Part shown: positions 55,263 to 64,000 of the stretch, piece by piece
Numbering within the stretch: the stretch's first letter is position 1
Layout: every line of letters starts with the position of its first letter
Assembly (NCBI RefSeq): GCF_002893765.1
Contig: NZ_CP025938.1
Coordinates: 2,933,501-2,997,500, forward strand
From: Tamlana carrageenivorans
GTDB taxonomy: Bacteria > Bacteroidota > Bacteroidia > Flavobacteriales > Flavobacteriaceae
Direction: 5' to 3'
Length of the DNA stretch: 64,000 nt
Notes under the pieces: model-generated
Database searches by the model: none
Told to the model about the DNA's origin: nothing
The model's input: the letters and a program-made list of their open reading frames with translations, nothing else
Position numbers and translations under genes: made by a program

Positions 55263-58226
55263 ATGAAAAAGTTTATCACACTATGTTTTATTGCTATTTT
55301 ATGTTCTTGTGCAGAAAACCAACAGGTTGCAGAAGCCCTTACAAATAGTAATCGAACAAAATACAACTTCAATGTCGATTGGAAATTTATAAAATCTAAT
55401 CCAGAGCAAGCACAAGATATAAATTATGATGATGCAACTTGGGAAACGATAAGTTGCCCGCATACCTTTAATGATATCGATACTTTCGACGATTTAAGTC
55501 ACGGTCATCATGATGGCGAAGACAACCAATGGCGTGGTACGGTTTGGTATAGAAAGCATTTTAAATTACCTAAAGAAGACAATGGTAAAAAGGTATTCAT
55601 TGAATTTGAATCGGTGCGTCAAATAGCCGATGTATACATCAATGGCGTTCATTTGGGGCAAAACCAAACAGGGTTTATTCCTTTTGGTTTCGACTTAACC
55701 CCACATCTTAAATTTGGAGAAGATAATATCATCGCTGTAAAAGTAAATAATGATCGTGGTGATCATTTTCGAGAAAATTTCCCGTTAGTATGGAATCACG
55801 AACACTGGCATCCAACCCACGGTGGTATCTACCGAAATGTTTTTCTGCATACCATGGATCCGCTTCATATTACATTACCGCTTTACGATAATCTAGAAAC
55901 GGTTGGAACCTATGTTTATGCCGAAAATATTAGCGAAAAAAGTGCTGATATCACTGTTGAAACCGAAATTCAAAACGAGTACTCCAAAAAAAAGAACATC
56001 ACATTGGTAACACAGATTATCGATAATGATGGTGCTGTGGTAGCCAAGTCTGTTAAAGATGTGGCAATTCCAAGCGGACAAAAAATGAAGGTTACATCGG
56101 TAACCAATATTCAAAATCCGCAACTTTGGTATACGCGTTACCCTTATATGTACAAAGTGGTATCGGCTATTAAAGAAAGTAATAAGGTGATTGATACTTA
56201 CGAGTCGCCTTTAGGTATTCGCAATTTTGATTTTAATAAAGATTCAGGTTTTTGGATTAATGGTGAACAAATTAAGTTACACGGTTGGGGGCAAAAACCA
56301 ACCAATACTTGGGCTGGATTAGGAGCTGCTTTACCAGATTGGTTACGCGACTTTACTTTTAAGTTAATGGATGAAGCTGGCGGAAATTTTATTCGTTGGG
56401 GACATTGTGCTGCTTCGCCCGCCGAAGTAGATATGGGCGATAAATACGGATTTGTTACCCTTATGCCAGGTGTGAGCGGCGAATCGGAAGATGAAGGTGA
56501 AACCTGGGACATCCGCTATAAAGCTTTTAAAGATTTAATAGTGTACTACCGTAACCACCCATCTATATTTATTTGGGAAGGTGGAAACTGGGCAGAATCT
56601 GAAGCCCATTACAAAGAAATTCTAGAGGCTATTAACACCTTCGACCCTAAAGGAAAACGCTTGATGGGAAACCGTCGTGCAGATGTTAAAAACGATTCAG
56701 AAGGTTATGTGTCTATCGAAATTGGTACAGAGGGTTGGGAACGAGAATATCCAGATTTACCGCTAATCGAAAGTGAGTATAATCGTGAGGAATCTCCAAG
56801 ACGTATTTGGGATAAAAATTCGCCAGACGATAATTTTTATAACCATCCTAACATCAGTAAAAATACCTATAAATTAAGTTCGGAAGAATTTGCGGTGCGC
56901 CAAGCCGACCATTGGTGGAATAAAATGGGTAAAAAAGCCTACCATTCGGGAGGTGCAAATTGGGTTTTTTCAGATGGTCCACATGGTGGCCGCTGTCCTA
57001 CGGAAGTCACTCGTGCTAGTGGCGAAGTGGATGCCGTACGGTTACCAAAAGAAGCTTTTTACGCTTTAAAGGCTATGTGGCGCCCAGAGCCGCAAGTGCA
57101 TCTTGTAGGGCATTGGAATTATGAAGTAGACACTAAAAAAACAATGTATGTCATGTCTAACTGTGCTTCGGTTAAGTTATATGTGAATGATAAATTGGTA
57201 GGCACGAATTCAAATCCTGAAAATGGCTATGTCTTTAAATTCGATAATGTCGCTTGGGAATCTGGTAAAATAAAAGCAGAAGGCTTTATAGATGACGCCT
57301 TAAAAACCACTCAAACAAAAGAAACGACAGGAGAACCTGCGGCTTTAAAATTAACATCTATTACGGGACCAGAAGGTTGGTTGGCAGATGGTTCGGATGT
57401 TGCTTTAATTGATGTTGAAGTTGTAGACGCCCAAGGCAGACGATGCCCATTAGCAAAAGGACGTGTAGACTTTACTATAAGTGGTCCAGCAACCTGGCGC
57501 GGTGGATACAATAGCGGAAAACCAAATAGTACCAACAATCTATATTTAGATATTGAGGCGGGTATTAATCGTGTGGCTGTGCGTTCTGTTTTAGAGTCTG
57601 GAACGGTAACTATTACTGCTAAAAAACCTGGATTTAAGGATGCTAGTATCACGCTTAAAAGCTTACCAATCGATTTTAAAAATGGATTAACAACAACGCT
57701 TTCACAAGTTTATACCAATGTATTAGCCAAAGAGCCTTTACCAACGCACACGCCAGAAATGCCAGAATATGTTCCGGGAGTAAAGAATAGAAGTGAATTG
57801 TTTAAAAAATTCAGCTATACCGGCGATGGTAAGGCCAAGTTAAGAACTAACATGCATTGGGGTAAAAAAGCATATACCGATTTAGAATATAATTATACCG
57901 TATTACCTAGGTACTTGAATGAATCGGAATATGTTAGAACGCCTAATTCCGATAATCGTTATTGGGCGCGTGATCAGTTACAATTTATTGCTGGTAAAAA
58001 AATGCACATTTATGTATTGCATGACGATACCGTACCACGCCCAGAATTTTTATTGAGAGATTATGAGGACACAGGAGATAATGTAAATGTGGTTGGGGCA
58101 AGTATGTCTGTGTTTCATCGTGTAGCCGAGGAGGGTGAAAGTATTATTATGGCTGGAAATAGCAATGGTGATGCGCCAGAAAACTGTAGAATGTATACCG
58201 TTATGGTCAAGGAATTTAAAAAGTAA
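55263..58226 (+). CDS. GH2-family protein with non-canonical acid/base site
   Basis: A 987-residue GH2 lipoprotein (lipobox LCSC). Sugar-binding sandwich (VWYRKHFKLPKEDN, VYINGVHLGQNQTGFIPFGF), immunoglobulin-like region, and a barrel beginning FWINGEQIKLHGWGQKPTN. In GH2 the acid/base Glu is in an NE pair after NHPSI. Here NHPSIFIWEGGNWAES gives N442-W443, so the expected Glu is missing, while E439 lies three residues earlier. The nucleophile region LPLIESEYN supplies E505. The C-terminus (from about 690) has two more sandwich domains. It may use another residue as acid/base, or be inactive on usual substrates. The neighbouring GH2 at 58237 is canonical. Confidence 0.85.
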   Translation: MKKFITLCFIAILCSCAENQQVAEALTNSNRTKYNFNVDWKFIKSNPEQAQDINYDDATWETISCPHTFNDIDTFDDLSHGHHDGEDNQWRGTVWYRKHFKLPKEDNGKKVFIEFESVRQIADVYINGVHLGQNQTGFIPFGFDLTPHLKFGEDNIIAVKVNNDRGDHFRENFPLVWNHEHWHPTHGGIYRNVFLHTMDPLHITLPLYDNLETVGTYVYAENISEKSADITVETEIQNEYSKKKNITLVTQIIDNDGAVVAKSVKDVAIPSGQKMKVTSVTNIQNPQLWYTRYPYMYKVVSAIKESNKVIDTYESPLGIRNFDFNKDSGFWINGEQIKLHGWGQKPTNTWAGLGAALPDWLRDFTFKLMDEAGGNFIRWGHCAASPAEVDMGDKYGFVTLMPGVSGESEDEGETWDIRYKAFKDLIVYYRNHPSIFIWEGGNWAESEAHYKEILEAINTFDPKGKRLMGNRRADVKNDSEGYVSIEIGTEGWEREYPDLPLIESEYNREESPRRIWDKNSPDDNFYNHPNISKNTYKLSSEEFAVRQADHWWNKMGKKAYHSGGANWVFSDGPHGGRCPTEVTRASGEVDAVRLPKEAFYALKAMWRPEPQVHLVGHWNYEVDTKKTMYVMSNCASVKLYVNDKLVGTNSNPENGYVFKFDNVAWESGKIKAEGFIDDALKTTQTKETTGEPAALKLTSITGPEGWLADGSDVALIDVEVVDAQGRRCPLAKGRVDFTISGPATWRGGYNSGKPNSTNNLYLDIEAGINRVAVRSVLESGTVTITAKKPGFKDASITLKSLPIDFKNGLTTTLSQVYTNVLAKEPLPTHTPEMPEYVPGVKNRSELFKKFSYTGDGKAKLRTNMHWGKKAYTDLEYNYTVLPRYLNESEYVRTPNSDNRYWARDQLQFIAGKKMHIYVLHDDTVPRPEFLLRDYEDTGDNVNVVGASMSVFHRVAEEGESIIMAGNSNGDAPENCRMYTVMVKEFKK

Positions 58227-58236
58227 TTTAAAGAAA

Positions 58237-61200
58237 ATGAGAAGTAAAGGCGTAGTTTGTTTGTTAATTATACTGTGTTTAATAATATATAAAACAGAGG
58301 CACAACGTATAGAAACCAATTTCAATAATAATTGGCATTTTATATTAAAAGATAGCCCTGACTTTTCTAAGGAAAATGTTGATGATTCCTCATGGAAGTT
58401 GCTTAATGTTCCACACGATTGGTCTTTCGAAAAAGGTGTTCGAAAAGGTGGCGACCAAGGCCAAGGTGGCGGGTACCATGATGGCGGAATTGGTTGGTAT
58501 CGAAAAACATTTTCGGTTAACAAAGTGAGTCTGTCTAAAACTACCTATATCAATTTTGATGGCGTTTATATGAACAGCGAAATTTGGATAAATGGAAACA
58601 GGTTGGGTAAAAGACCTTACGGCTATATCAGTTTTAGATATGATATTTCAAAATATTTAAAAGCAGGAAAAAATACGATTGCTGTACGTGTAGATAATAG
58701 TTTAGAGCCTTCGGCAAGGTGGTACCACCCATGTGGTATTTATGCTCCTGTAAAGCTGATTGAGGTCAATCCAACACATTTTAAGCCTAACACCATTTTT
58801 ATAAAAACGCCTTCTATAGAAAAACAACAAGGCGTTGTTTCTATCGACGCAGAAATTAAAGGCGCTACTAAAGGTTTAAAATACAAAGTGGAGTTATTGA
58901 CTGCAAACGGCAAAGTAATAGCAACATATAGTGAAAATTTAGACTCAGCACAACCAAGTGTTCAATTGAAAGTAAAAACACCTAAACTCTGGAGTCCAGA
59001 AACGCCAAATCTTTATAAAGCCATAACGCAAATTCTGGATGGTAAAAAGGTTATTGATGAGAAAACAACCACCTTCGGATTTAGAACTGTTGCATGGAAA
59101 ACCGAAACCGGGTTTTGGTTGAATGATGAAAATATAAAATTTAAAGGTGTTTGCGAACATTGGGAAGGTGGTCCAGTTGGAGGGGCTTGGACAAAGCCCA
59201 TGTTGCGCTGGAAATTACAATCTTTAAAGGATATGGGTATCAATGCTATTAGACCGTCGCACAATCCTACACCGCCAATGTTTTACGATATTTGTGATGA
59301 AATTGGCTTGTTGGTAATGGATGAAATTTTTGATGGCTGGCATAAAAAGGCACCCGAAGATTATGGCAAACAAGCCTTTGATGAATGGTGGCAAGCCGAC
59401 GTAAAAGAGTGGATTACTAGAGACCGCAACCATCCTAGTATTTTTGTGTGGAGTTTGGGTAATGAAACCCATAGCGATGTAGCCCCAGAAATGGTAGCAT
59501 TTGGTAAAAATCTAGACTCAACCCGATTGTTTACATCTGGGGCAGGAAATCCAGAAGATATGGACATTCAGGGTGTTAATGGCGGGTCTGAAACAAAGTC
59601 TTTTATAGAGAATAACAAATTAACAAAACCTTTTATTTCTACCGAAGCACCACACACTTGGCAAACAAGAGGGTATTACAGAACCCAAACTTGGTGGCGC
59701 GATAATGAATTACCAGGGACTTATGAGCTTCCTAATTTAACCGAAAAGGAGATTTTCTTTTACGAAGGCATTAATCCAAAAGATTGGAAAAATAGAAAAC
59801 AGCGTTTTAACTCTTCTTATGATAATGCTACGGTACGCGTTTCGGCAAGAAAATATTGGGAAGTGATGCGTGATACACCATGGCATAGTGGGCATTTCCG
59901 CTGGACAGGTTTCGATTATTATGGAGAAGCTGGTTTAGTACACGGGGGCTTGCCTTTTAACTTGTTTATGGGAGGCGCTTTGGATGTTGCAGGGTTCAAA
60001 AAAGACTTGTATTATTTCTACCAGAGTCAATGGACAGAAAAACCAATGATTCATATGTTGCCACATTGGACGCATCCAAGAATGAAAAATGGTACGGTGA
60101 TTCCGGTTTGGGTTTACGCTAATACAGATGAAGTAGAATTGTTTCTTAACGGAAAATCTTTAGGAAAAGATAAACCAGGAACCGTTTGGAACGAAATGCA
60201 ATGCGAGTGGCTAGTGCCATACGAAGCGGGAAGGCTTGAAGCAGTTGGATATATTGATGGAAAGGAAGTTAATAGAACGTCATTTTCAACGGCGCAGCAA
60301 CCATCAAAATTAAAAACTAGTATTCTAAAATTAGACGCCGAAGCAAGTTTTACAGACAGTTTTATAGTTACTTCAGAAAGTTTAGATACTGATGGCCATT
60401 TATACCCTTACGGAGAAAACAAAGTGTTTTACCATATTCAGGGTGATGTCAAGAAAATTTCCATGGAAAATGGAAATCCAATAGACCCTACAAGCAGAAC
60501 TAAATCTGATTTTAGAGCCTTGTTTTTTGGGAAAACGAGACTGTTTTTAAGAGCCTTGCCTAAGGCTAAACAGGCCTCGGTGGTAACCGCATTAATCTTA
60601 GGTGATAAGGCATTATATACCTCTGATTTAATTACAATTGATGCGCAGCAAATTCAACTTTTTGGAAAATCGAAAACTTCAGATTTAGAAATCCGTTACA
60701 CCACCGATGGCGAAAATCCGGAAACGCATGGCAAGCTTTATAAAGATCCTTTTAAGGTTGAAGATGGCACGACAGTGAAAGCCATTGTAAAACAAAATGG
60801 TAAAACGGTTTTATCTATGGAAGAAACTTTCGGTAAAAATGAAGGTCTGTTTTGGGGCGATGAACATTCTGCCGATATGTGGATTGGTAGAGGTGTAAAT
60901 ATTTCTGCCGAAGAAGGTATTTTAACAGGAGCCGCCAAACCGAGTAGAGAAGTGCATCGATTTAAAGGTTCTGGTTTTGTCGATTTTAAAGGTGGCGAAG
61001 GCTCTATCACTTGGTATCAAGAAAACGATGGTGAACCTGGCGATTATAGTATACGCTTTAGGTATATGCATAACAACGAGGGGAAGTTACACCCAATGAA
61101 GCTGTATGTAAATGATGAATATGTAAGAACCATTGAATTTAAACCAACAGGAGGTTGGGAAAAAGAATGGAAGTTTGTGCCTACCATTATTGTACTGCAA

Positions 61201-61275
61201 TCTGGAGCTAATAATATCAAATTAGAAACCACAGGTGAGAGTGGGCCTTATATAGACGAGTTGTTTATTGATTAA
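58237..61275 (+). CDS. GH2 beta-glycosidase, secreted multidomain
   Basis: A 1012-residue GH2 from ATG 58237 (MRSKGVVCLLIILCLIIYKTEAQ signal); in-frame codons upstream lie inside the previous gene. The N-terminal sandwich GIGWYRKTFSVNKV, the barrel and the standard catalytic pair are visible: E410 in NHPSIFVWSLGNETHSD and E470 in KPFISTEAPH. Extra modules follow: a GH2 C-terminal sandwich, a chitobiase-C-like strand region (IRYTTDGENPETHGKLY, about 815-860), and a CBM-like sandwich at the end (DYSIRFRYMHNNEGKLHP). Beta-galactosidase or beta-glucuronidase activity is plausible; the locus favours a uronate or xylose substrate, which cannot be read from the sequence. Confidence 0.92.
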   Translation: MRSKGVVCLLIILCLIIYKTEAQRIETNFNNNWHFILKDSPDFSKENVDDSSWKLLNVPHDWSFEKGVRKGGDQGQGGGYHDGGIGWYRKTFSVNKVSLSKTTYINFDGVYMNSEIWINGNRLGKRPYGYISFRYDISKYLKAGKNTIAVRVDNSLEPSARWYHPCGIYAPVKLIEVNPTHFKPNTIFIKTPSIEKQQGVVSIDAEIKGATKGLKYKVELLTANGKVIATYSENLDSAQPSVQLKVKTPKLWSPETPNLYKAITQILDGKKVIDEKTTTFGFRTVAWKTETGFWLNDENIKFKGVCEHWEGGPVGGAWTKPMLRWKLQSLKDMGINAIRPSHNPTPPMFYDICDEIGLLVMDEIFDGWHKKAPEDYGKQAFDEWWQADVKEWITRDRNHPSIFVWSLGNETHSDVAPEMVAFGKNLDSTRLFTSGAGNPEDMDIQGVNGGSETKSFIENNKLTKPFISTEAPHTWQTRGYYRTQTWWRDNELPGTYELPNLTEKEIFFYEGINPKDWKNRKQRFNSSYDNATVRVSARKYWEVMRDTPWHSGHFRWTGFDYYGEAGLVHGGLPFNLFMGGALDVAGFKKDLYYFYQSQWTEKPMIHMLPHWTHPRMKNGTVIPVWVYANTDEVELFLNGKSLGKDKPGTVWNEMQCEWLVPYEAGRLEAVGYIDGKEVNRTSFSTAQQPSKLKTSILKLDAEASFTDSFIVTSESLDTDGHLYPYGENKVFYHIQGDVKKISMENGNPIDPTSRTKSDFRALFFGKTRLFLRALPKAKQASVVTALILGDKALYTSDLITIDAQQIQLFGKSKTSDLEIRYTTDGENPETHGKLYKDPFKVEDGTTVKAIVKQNGKTVLSMEETFGKNEGLFWGDEHSADMWIGRGVNISAEEGILTGAAKPSREVHRFKGSGFVDFKGGEGSITWYQENDGEPGDYSIRFRYMHNNEGKLHPMKLYVNDEYVRTIEFKPTGGWEKEWKFVPTIIVLQSGANNIKLETTGESGPYIDELFID

Positions 61276-61382
61276 TACTTTAAAAGATGATTATAGTATA
61301 TATAATAAGTGGCTTATTATTAGTTAATGCTTTGTTATTAAAATTTAGTAGAAATAGAGACAATAAATAGAAATAAAAAAAC

Positions 61383-62486
61383 ATGAGAAATAAACAAGTA
61401 TTGTTTTTTTTGGGATTATGTTTCTTTTTTTGGGGAAGTACATTCAGTCAAAATCTAAATGATAGGTCTAATGAATTAATAAATAAAGCAAAAAACTTAT
61501 TAACGACTAAAGTATATTCTGTAGTGCATAAAGTTGGAGTGCCTCCAAGTGGTAATAAACATGACTATATGAGTATTGGTCCGTATTGGTGGCCAAATCC
61601 TGAAACCGAAAATGGCTTGCCATATATTAGAAAAGATGGAAAAGTAAATCCGGAATCTCGAAACAATTACACAGATTTTTCTACACTAGATAACTTTATT
61701 TCTGCTGTTAAAACACTGCACAGGGCATACTACTTAACCAAGGAAGAGAAATACGCCAATAAGTGTTTGGAGTTGATAAATACTTGGTTTTTAGATGAAA
61801 CTACTAAAATGAATCCTAATGTTAATTATGGACAGTATGTTCCGGGAGAGTCAGAAGGAAGGTGTTTTGGTATCATTGAGTTTAGCGGGATTACAGAAGT
61901 AATCGAATTTTTAGAACTCGCTAAAGATAGAAACACATTGGATAAAAAAACCGAGAGCGGTATGCTTAAATGGTTTAAGGAATATAGCGATTGGTTAATA
62001 CATAGTAAATTAGGGAAACAAGAATCTACTAGAACAAATAACCACGGAACACACTATGATGTACAATTGTTAAATATTCTACTGTATCTAAATAAAAAAG
62101 AAGCAGTTAAAAAGTACCTCTCCACAATAACAAAAGATCGCATATTTAGCCAAATAGAACCTGATGGGAGTCAGCCATTAGAATTAGCACGAACTAAATC
62201 ATTTTCCTATTCGGTAATGAATTTACATGGGTTTTTAGAATTGGCCATAATGGGGGAGCAAGTGGGGGTGAATCTTTGGGATACAGTTTCTGAAGATGGA
62301 AGGAGTATAAAAGTAGGCTACCAATATTTACTACCATATTTAACTGCTGAAAAGGATTGGGAGTATCAACAAATTACAGATAAAAAACATTCCGAATCGA
62401 AACTGTTATCGGATTTGAAGTTGGCTAAAGAAGTGTTTAATGATAACACTTTTGATAAAGCACTTAATACCTTAAATAAAAAATAA
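61383..62486 (+). CDS. Alginate_lyase-fold polysaccharide lyase, secreted
   Basis: A 367-residue exported protein (signal peptide ending GSTFSQ) with the alginate_lyase (alpha/alpha) toroid fold. Conserved pieces are HKVGVPPSGNKHDYMSIGPY, YWWPNPETENGLPYI and the active-site signature NNHGTHYDVQ (N219, N220, H221, Y225), followed by QPLELARTKSFSYSVMNLHG. The same fold occurs in PL5 and in glucuronan lyases such as PL38. In this PUL it probably cuts uronic-acid-containing oligosaccharides, such as ulvan glucuronate linkages, by beta-elimination. The 108-bp gap after GH2 has no CAGG motif. The next gene starts 17 bp downstream. Confidence 0.82.
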   Translation: MRNKQVLFFLGLCFFFWGSTFSQNLNDRSNELINKAKNLLTTKVYSVVHKVGVPPSGNKHDYMSIGPYWWPNPETENGLPYIRKDGKVNPESRNNYTDFSTLDNFISAVKTLHRAYYLTKEEKYANKCLELINTWFLDETTKMNPNVNYGQYVPGESEGRCFGIIEFSGITEVIEFLELAKDRNTLDKKTESGMLKWFKEYSDWLIHSKLGKQESTRTNNHGTHYDVQLLNILLYLNKKEAVKKYLSTITKDRIFSQIEPDGSQPLELARTKSFSYSVMNLHGFLELAIMGEQVGVNLWDTVSEDGRSIKVGYQYLLPYLTAEKDWEYQQITDKKHSESKLLSDLKLAKEVFNDNTFDKALNTLNKK

Positions 62487-62502
62487 ACTTGGATTTTAGA
62501 TC

Positions 62503-64000
62503 ATGCAAAAGTTAGTTTCATTAATCATATTATTACTAGTTTTTGGGGTTTGTCAATCTCAAGAAGCTATGGACGAAGCTTTAAAGGGTGGCTTTAAAAA
62601 TCCGCCAAACCAAGCCAAAGCCCGTACATGGTGGCATTGGATTAGCGGTAACGTATCAAAATCTGGAATTATCAAAGATTTGGAGGCTATGAAAGCAGTA
62701 GGGATTCAAGAAGCCCAATTGTTTAATGTAGATTTAGGTTTTCCTGCTGGTCCTGTAGATTATTTAAGTGAAGACTGGTTGGATTTATTTCATTTTTCGG
62801 CTCTTGAAGCAAAACGATTAGATTTAGAACTCACTTTTCATAACACCGCCGGCTGGTCCTCTTCTGGTGGGCCATGGATAAGTCCGGAATATGCCATGCA
62901 AACCGTGGTATTTAGCGAAATTATAGTTGAAGGCGGTAAAGCCATTAAAAAGCAGTTACCACAACCTGAAACCAAATTAAATTTTTATAAAGATATTGCT
63001 GTTCTGGCCTTTCCTAAACCTAAGCAAACAGTAAAAATTGACGATTTAGATTTTAAAAGTTTATCGGGACGAATTCGCAATCATTTGTTGCCAGATACAA
63101 AATATATACCTTCTGAAGCTGTCATTCAAAAACAAGACATTATTGACCTCACAGCACATCTCAATGAAGCAGGTATTTTAGAATGGAAAGCCCCTAAAGG
63201 CGAATGGGTGATTCTAAGATTAGGACATACGCCTACAGGTAAAAAAAATCATCCTGCACCAAAGGGCGGCCATGGATTGGAGGTTGATAAAATGAGTACA
63301 AAGGCGGTAGATGTGTATTGGGAAGGAGGCATTCAACCAATTCTCAATAAGTTGGGCGATTTAGTAGGTACAACAGTTAATAATTGTTTAATAGATAGTT
63401 ATGAGGTTGGAACCGCTAATTGGACTGCTGAATTTGATGCTGAATTTGAAACATTAAGAGGCTACAGTTTGGTCTCTTATTTACCAACTTTAGCAGGCTA
63501 TTATGTGGAAAGTGGCGAAGTTACCGAGCGTTTTCTTTGGGATTTCCGTAGAACCATTGGGGATTTAATGGCAAAAAATTATTATGCTCATTTTCGGGAT
63601 TTATGCCATAAAAACGGCTTGAAATTTTCGGTAGAACCCTATTGGGGACCTTTTGATAATATGCAAGTGGGAGCCACCGGCGATATTGTCATGTGTGAGT
63701 TTTGGAGTGGTGGTTATCCGTTTTTCGATTCGCCTAAATTTGTGTCTTCCATTGCACATTTAAACGGAAGTTCTATTGTAGGCGCCGAATCCTTTACGGG
63801 TATTGGCGGCTGGGACGAGCATCCTGCGCAACTCAAATCTATTGGTGATAGAGCATGGGCCGAAGGTATTACCCGATTTATTTTTCACACCTATGTACAC
63901 CAACCTTGGGATGTGGCTCCAGGTTTAGCTTTAAGTTATCACGGTACCGATTTTAATCGCCTCAATACCTGGTGGCGTCAAGGTAAAGCATTTATGGATT
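62503..64000 (+). CDS. GH106 alpha-L-rhamnosidase, 3' end outside window
   Basis: The gene opens with ATG 62503 and continues without a stop to the end of the window, so only about 499 N-terminal codons are visible; a full GH106 has about 1000-1100. The signal peptide (LVSLIILLLVFGVCQSQ) is followed by the GH106 start ARTWWHWISGNVSKSGIIKD and LEAMKAVGIQEAQLFNVDLG, then FHNTAGWSSSGGPW and WVILRLGHTPTGKKNHPAPK, which parallel the GH106 at 5339. The catalytic part of the barrel is included up to FHTYVHQPWDVAPGLALSYH. A second GH106 in one PUL suggests two rhamnose linkages or positions are attacked. Confidence 0.9.
   Translation, partial: MQKLVSLIILLLVFGVCQSQEAMDEALKGGFKNPPNQAKARTWWHWISGNVSKSGIIKDLEAMKAVGIQEAQLFNVDLGFPAGPVDYLSEDWLDLFHFSALEAKRLDLELTFHNTAGWSSSGGPWISPEYAMQTVVFSEIIVEGGKAIKKQLPQPETKLNFYKDIAVLAFPKPKQTVKIDDLDFKSLSGRIRNHLLPDTKYIPSEAVIQKQDIIDLTAHLNEAGILEWKAPKGEWVILRLGHTPTGKKNHPAPKGGHGLEVDKMSTKAVDVYWEGGIQPILNKLGDLVGTTVNNCLIDSYEVGTANWTAEFDAEFETLRGYSLVSYLPTLAGYYVESGEVTERFLWDFRRTIGDLMAKNYYAHFRDLCHKNGLKFSVEPYWGPFDNMQVGATGDIVMCEFWSGGYPFFDSPKFVSSIAHLNGSSIVGAESFTGIGGWDEHPAQLKSIGDRAWAEGITRFIFHTYVHQPWDVAPGLALSYHGTDFNRLNTWWRQGKAFMD

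Overview
The window is AT-rich DNA from a marine Bacteroidota, most likely a Flavobacteriaceae. The evidence is a SusC/SusD pair, several Por_Secre_tail-type type IX secretion (T9SS) C-termini, many lipoproteins with a short LxxC lipobox, TAnnTTTG-like promoter boxes, and no strong Shine-Dalgarno sequences. Nearly the whole 64 kb reads as one large polysaccharide utilization locus (PUL). Its content points to a sulfated, rhamnose-rich, uronic-acid and xylose-containing green-algal polysaccharide, most simply ulvan: GH78-type and GH106 rhamnosidases, a rhamnose transporter and mutarotase, CxPxR sulfatases, GH43/GH3/GH39-like/GH2 hydrolases, and four lyase-like proteins. The substrate is inferred, not shown.

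Layout. 1-5300 is a decaying left flank: a sulfatase pseudogene (internal deletion plus frameshift), a rhamnosidase gene split by an IS30-family element, and a lipoprotein remnant. 5339-12154 holds a GH106, a second GH78-like enzyme and rhaT, which carries two 1-nt deletions. 12157-14225 holds two minus-strand jelly-roll lyase-like lipoproteins. 14559-19954 is a cytochrome c/DUF1549/DUF1553 protein, a DUF1501 protein and a beta-propeller (NHL-like) protein. 20102-29577 is a GH39-like, GH78, CBM-like, GH43, sulfatase and VOC cluster. 29921-32509 is a DUF1800-DUF1501 pair. 33269-37900 is susC-susD. 38039-42322 is GH3, a beta-sandwich protein and a nucleoside-hydrolase-like protein. 42529-46330 is a small T9SS beta-trefoil-like protein, rhaM and a BNR_4 beta-propeller with ulvan-lyase-like histidines. 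After a MITE-like repeat, 46638-64000 is one long run: GH78, GH78, sulfatase, sulfatase, GH2, GH2, alginate_lyase-fold protein and a GH106 cut by the window edge.

The main regulatory observation is a degenerate 10-bp direct repeat (about ANCAGGRTAR, usually two copies end to end). It lies about 50-95 bp upstream of ten start codons, on both strands, and looks like the operator of one dedicated activator, plausibly an AraC-type hybrid two-component regulator encoded outside the window. It places the cytochrome/DUF1501 operon in the same regulon as the enzymes.

Proposed division of labour: lyases and T9SS-secreted or surface enzymes cut the polymer, SusCD imports oligosaccharides, and sulfatases, rhamnosidases, GH2, GH3, GH39-like and GH43 enzymes trim them. 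RhaT and RhaM would then feed L-rhamnose to catabolism encoded elsewhere. I saw no rRNA, tRNA or CRISPR array.
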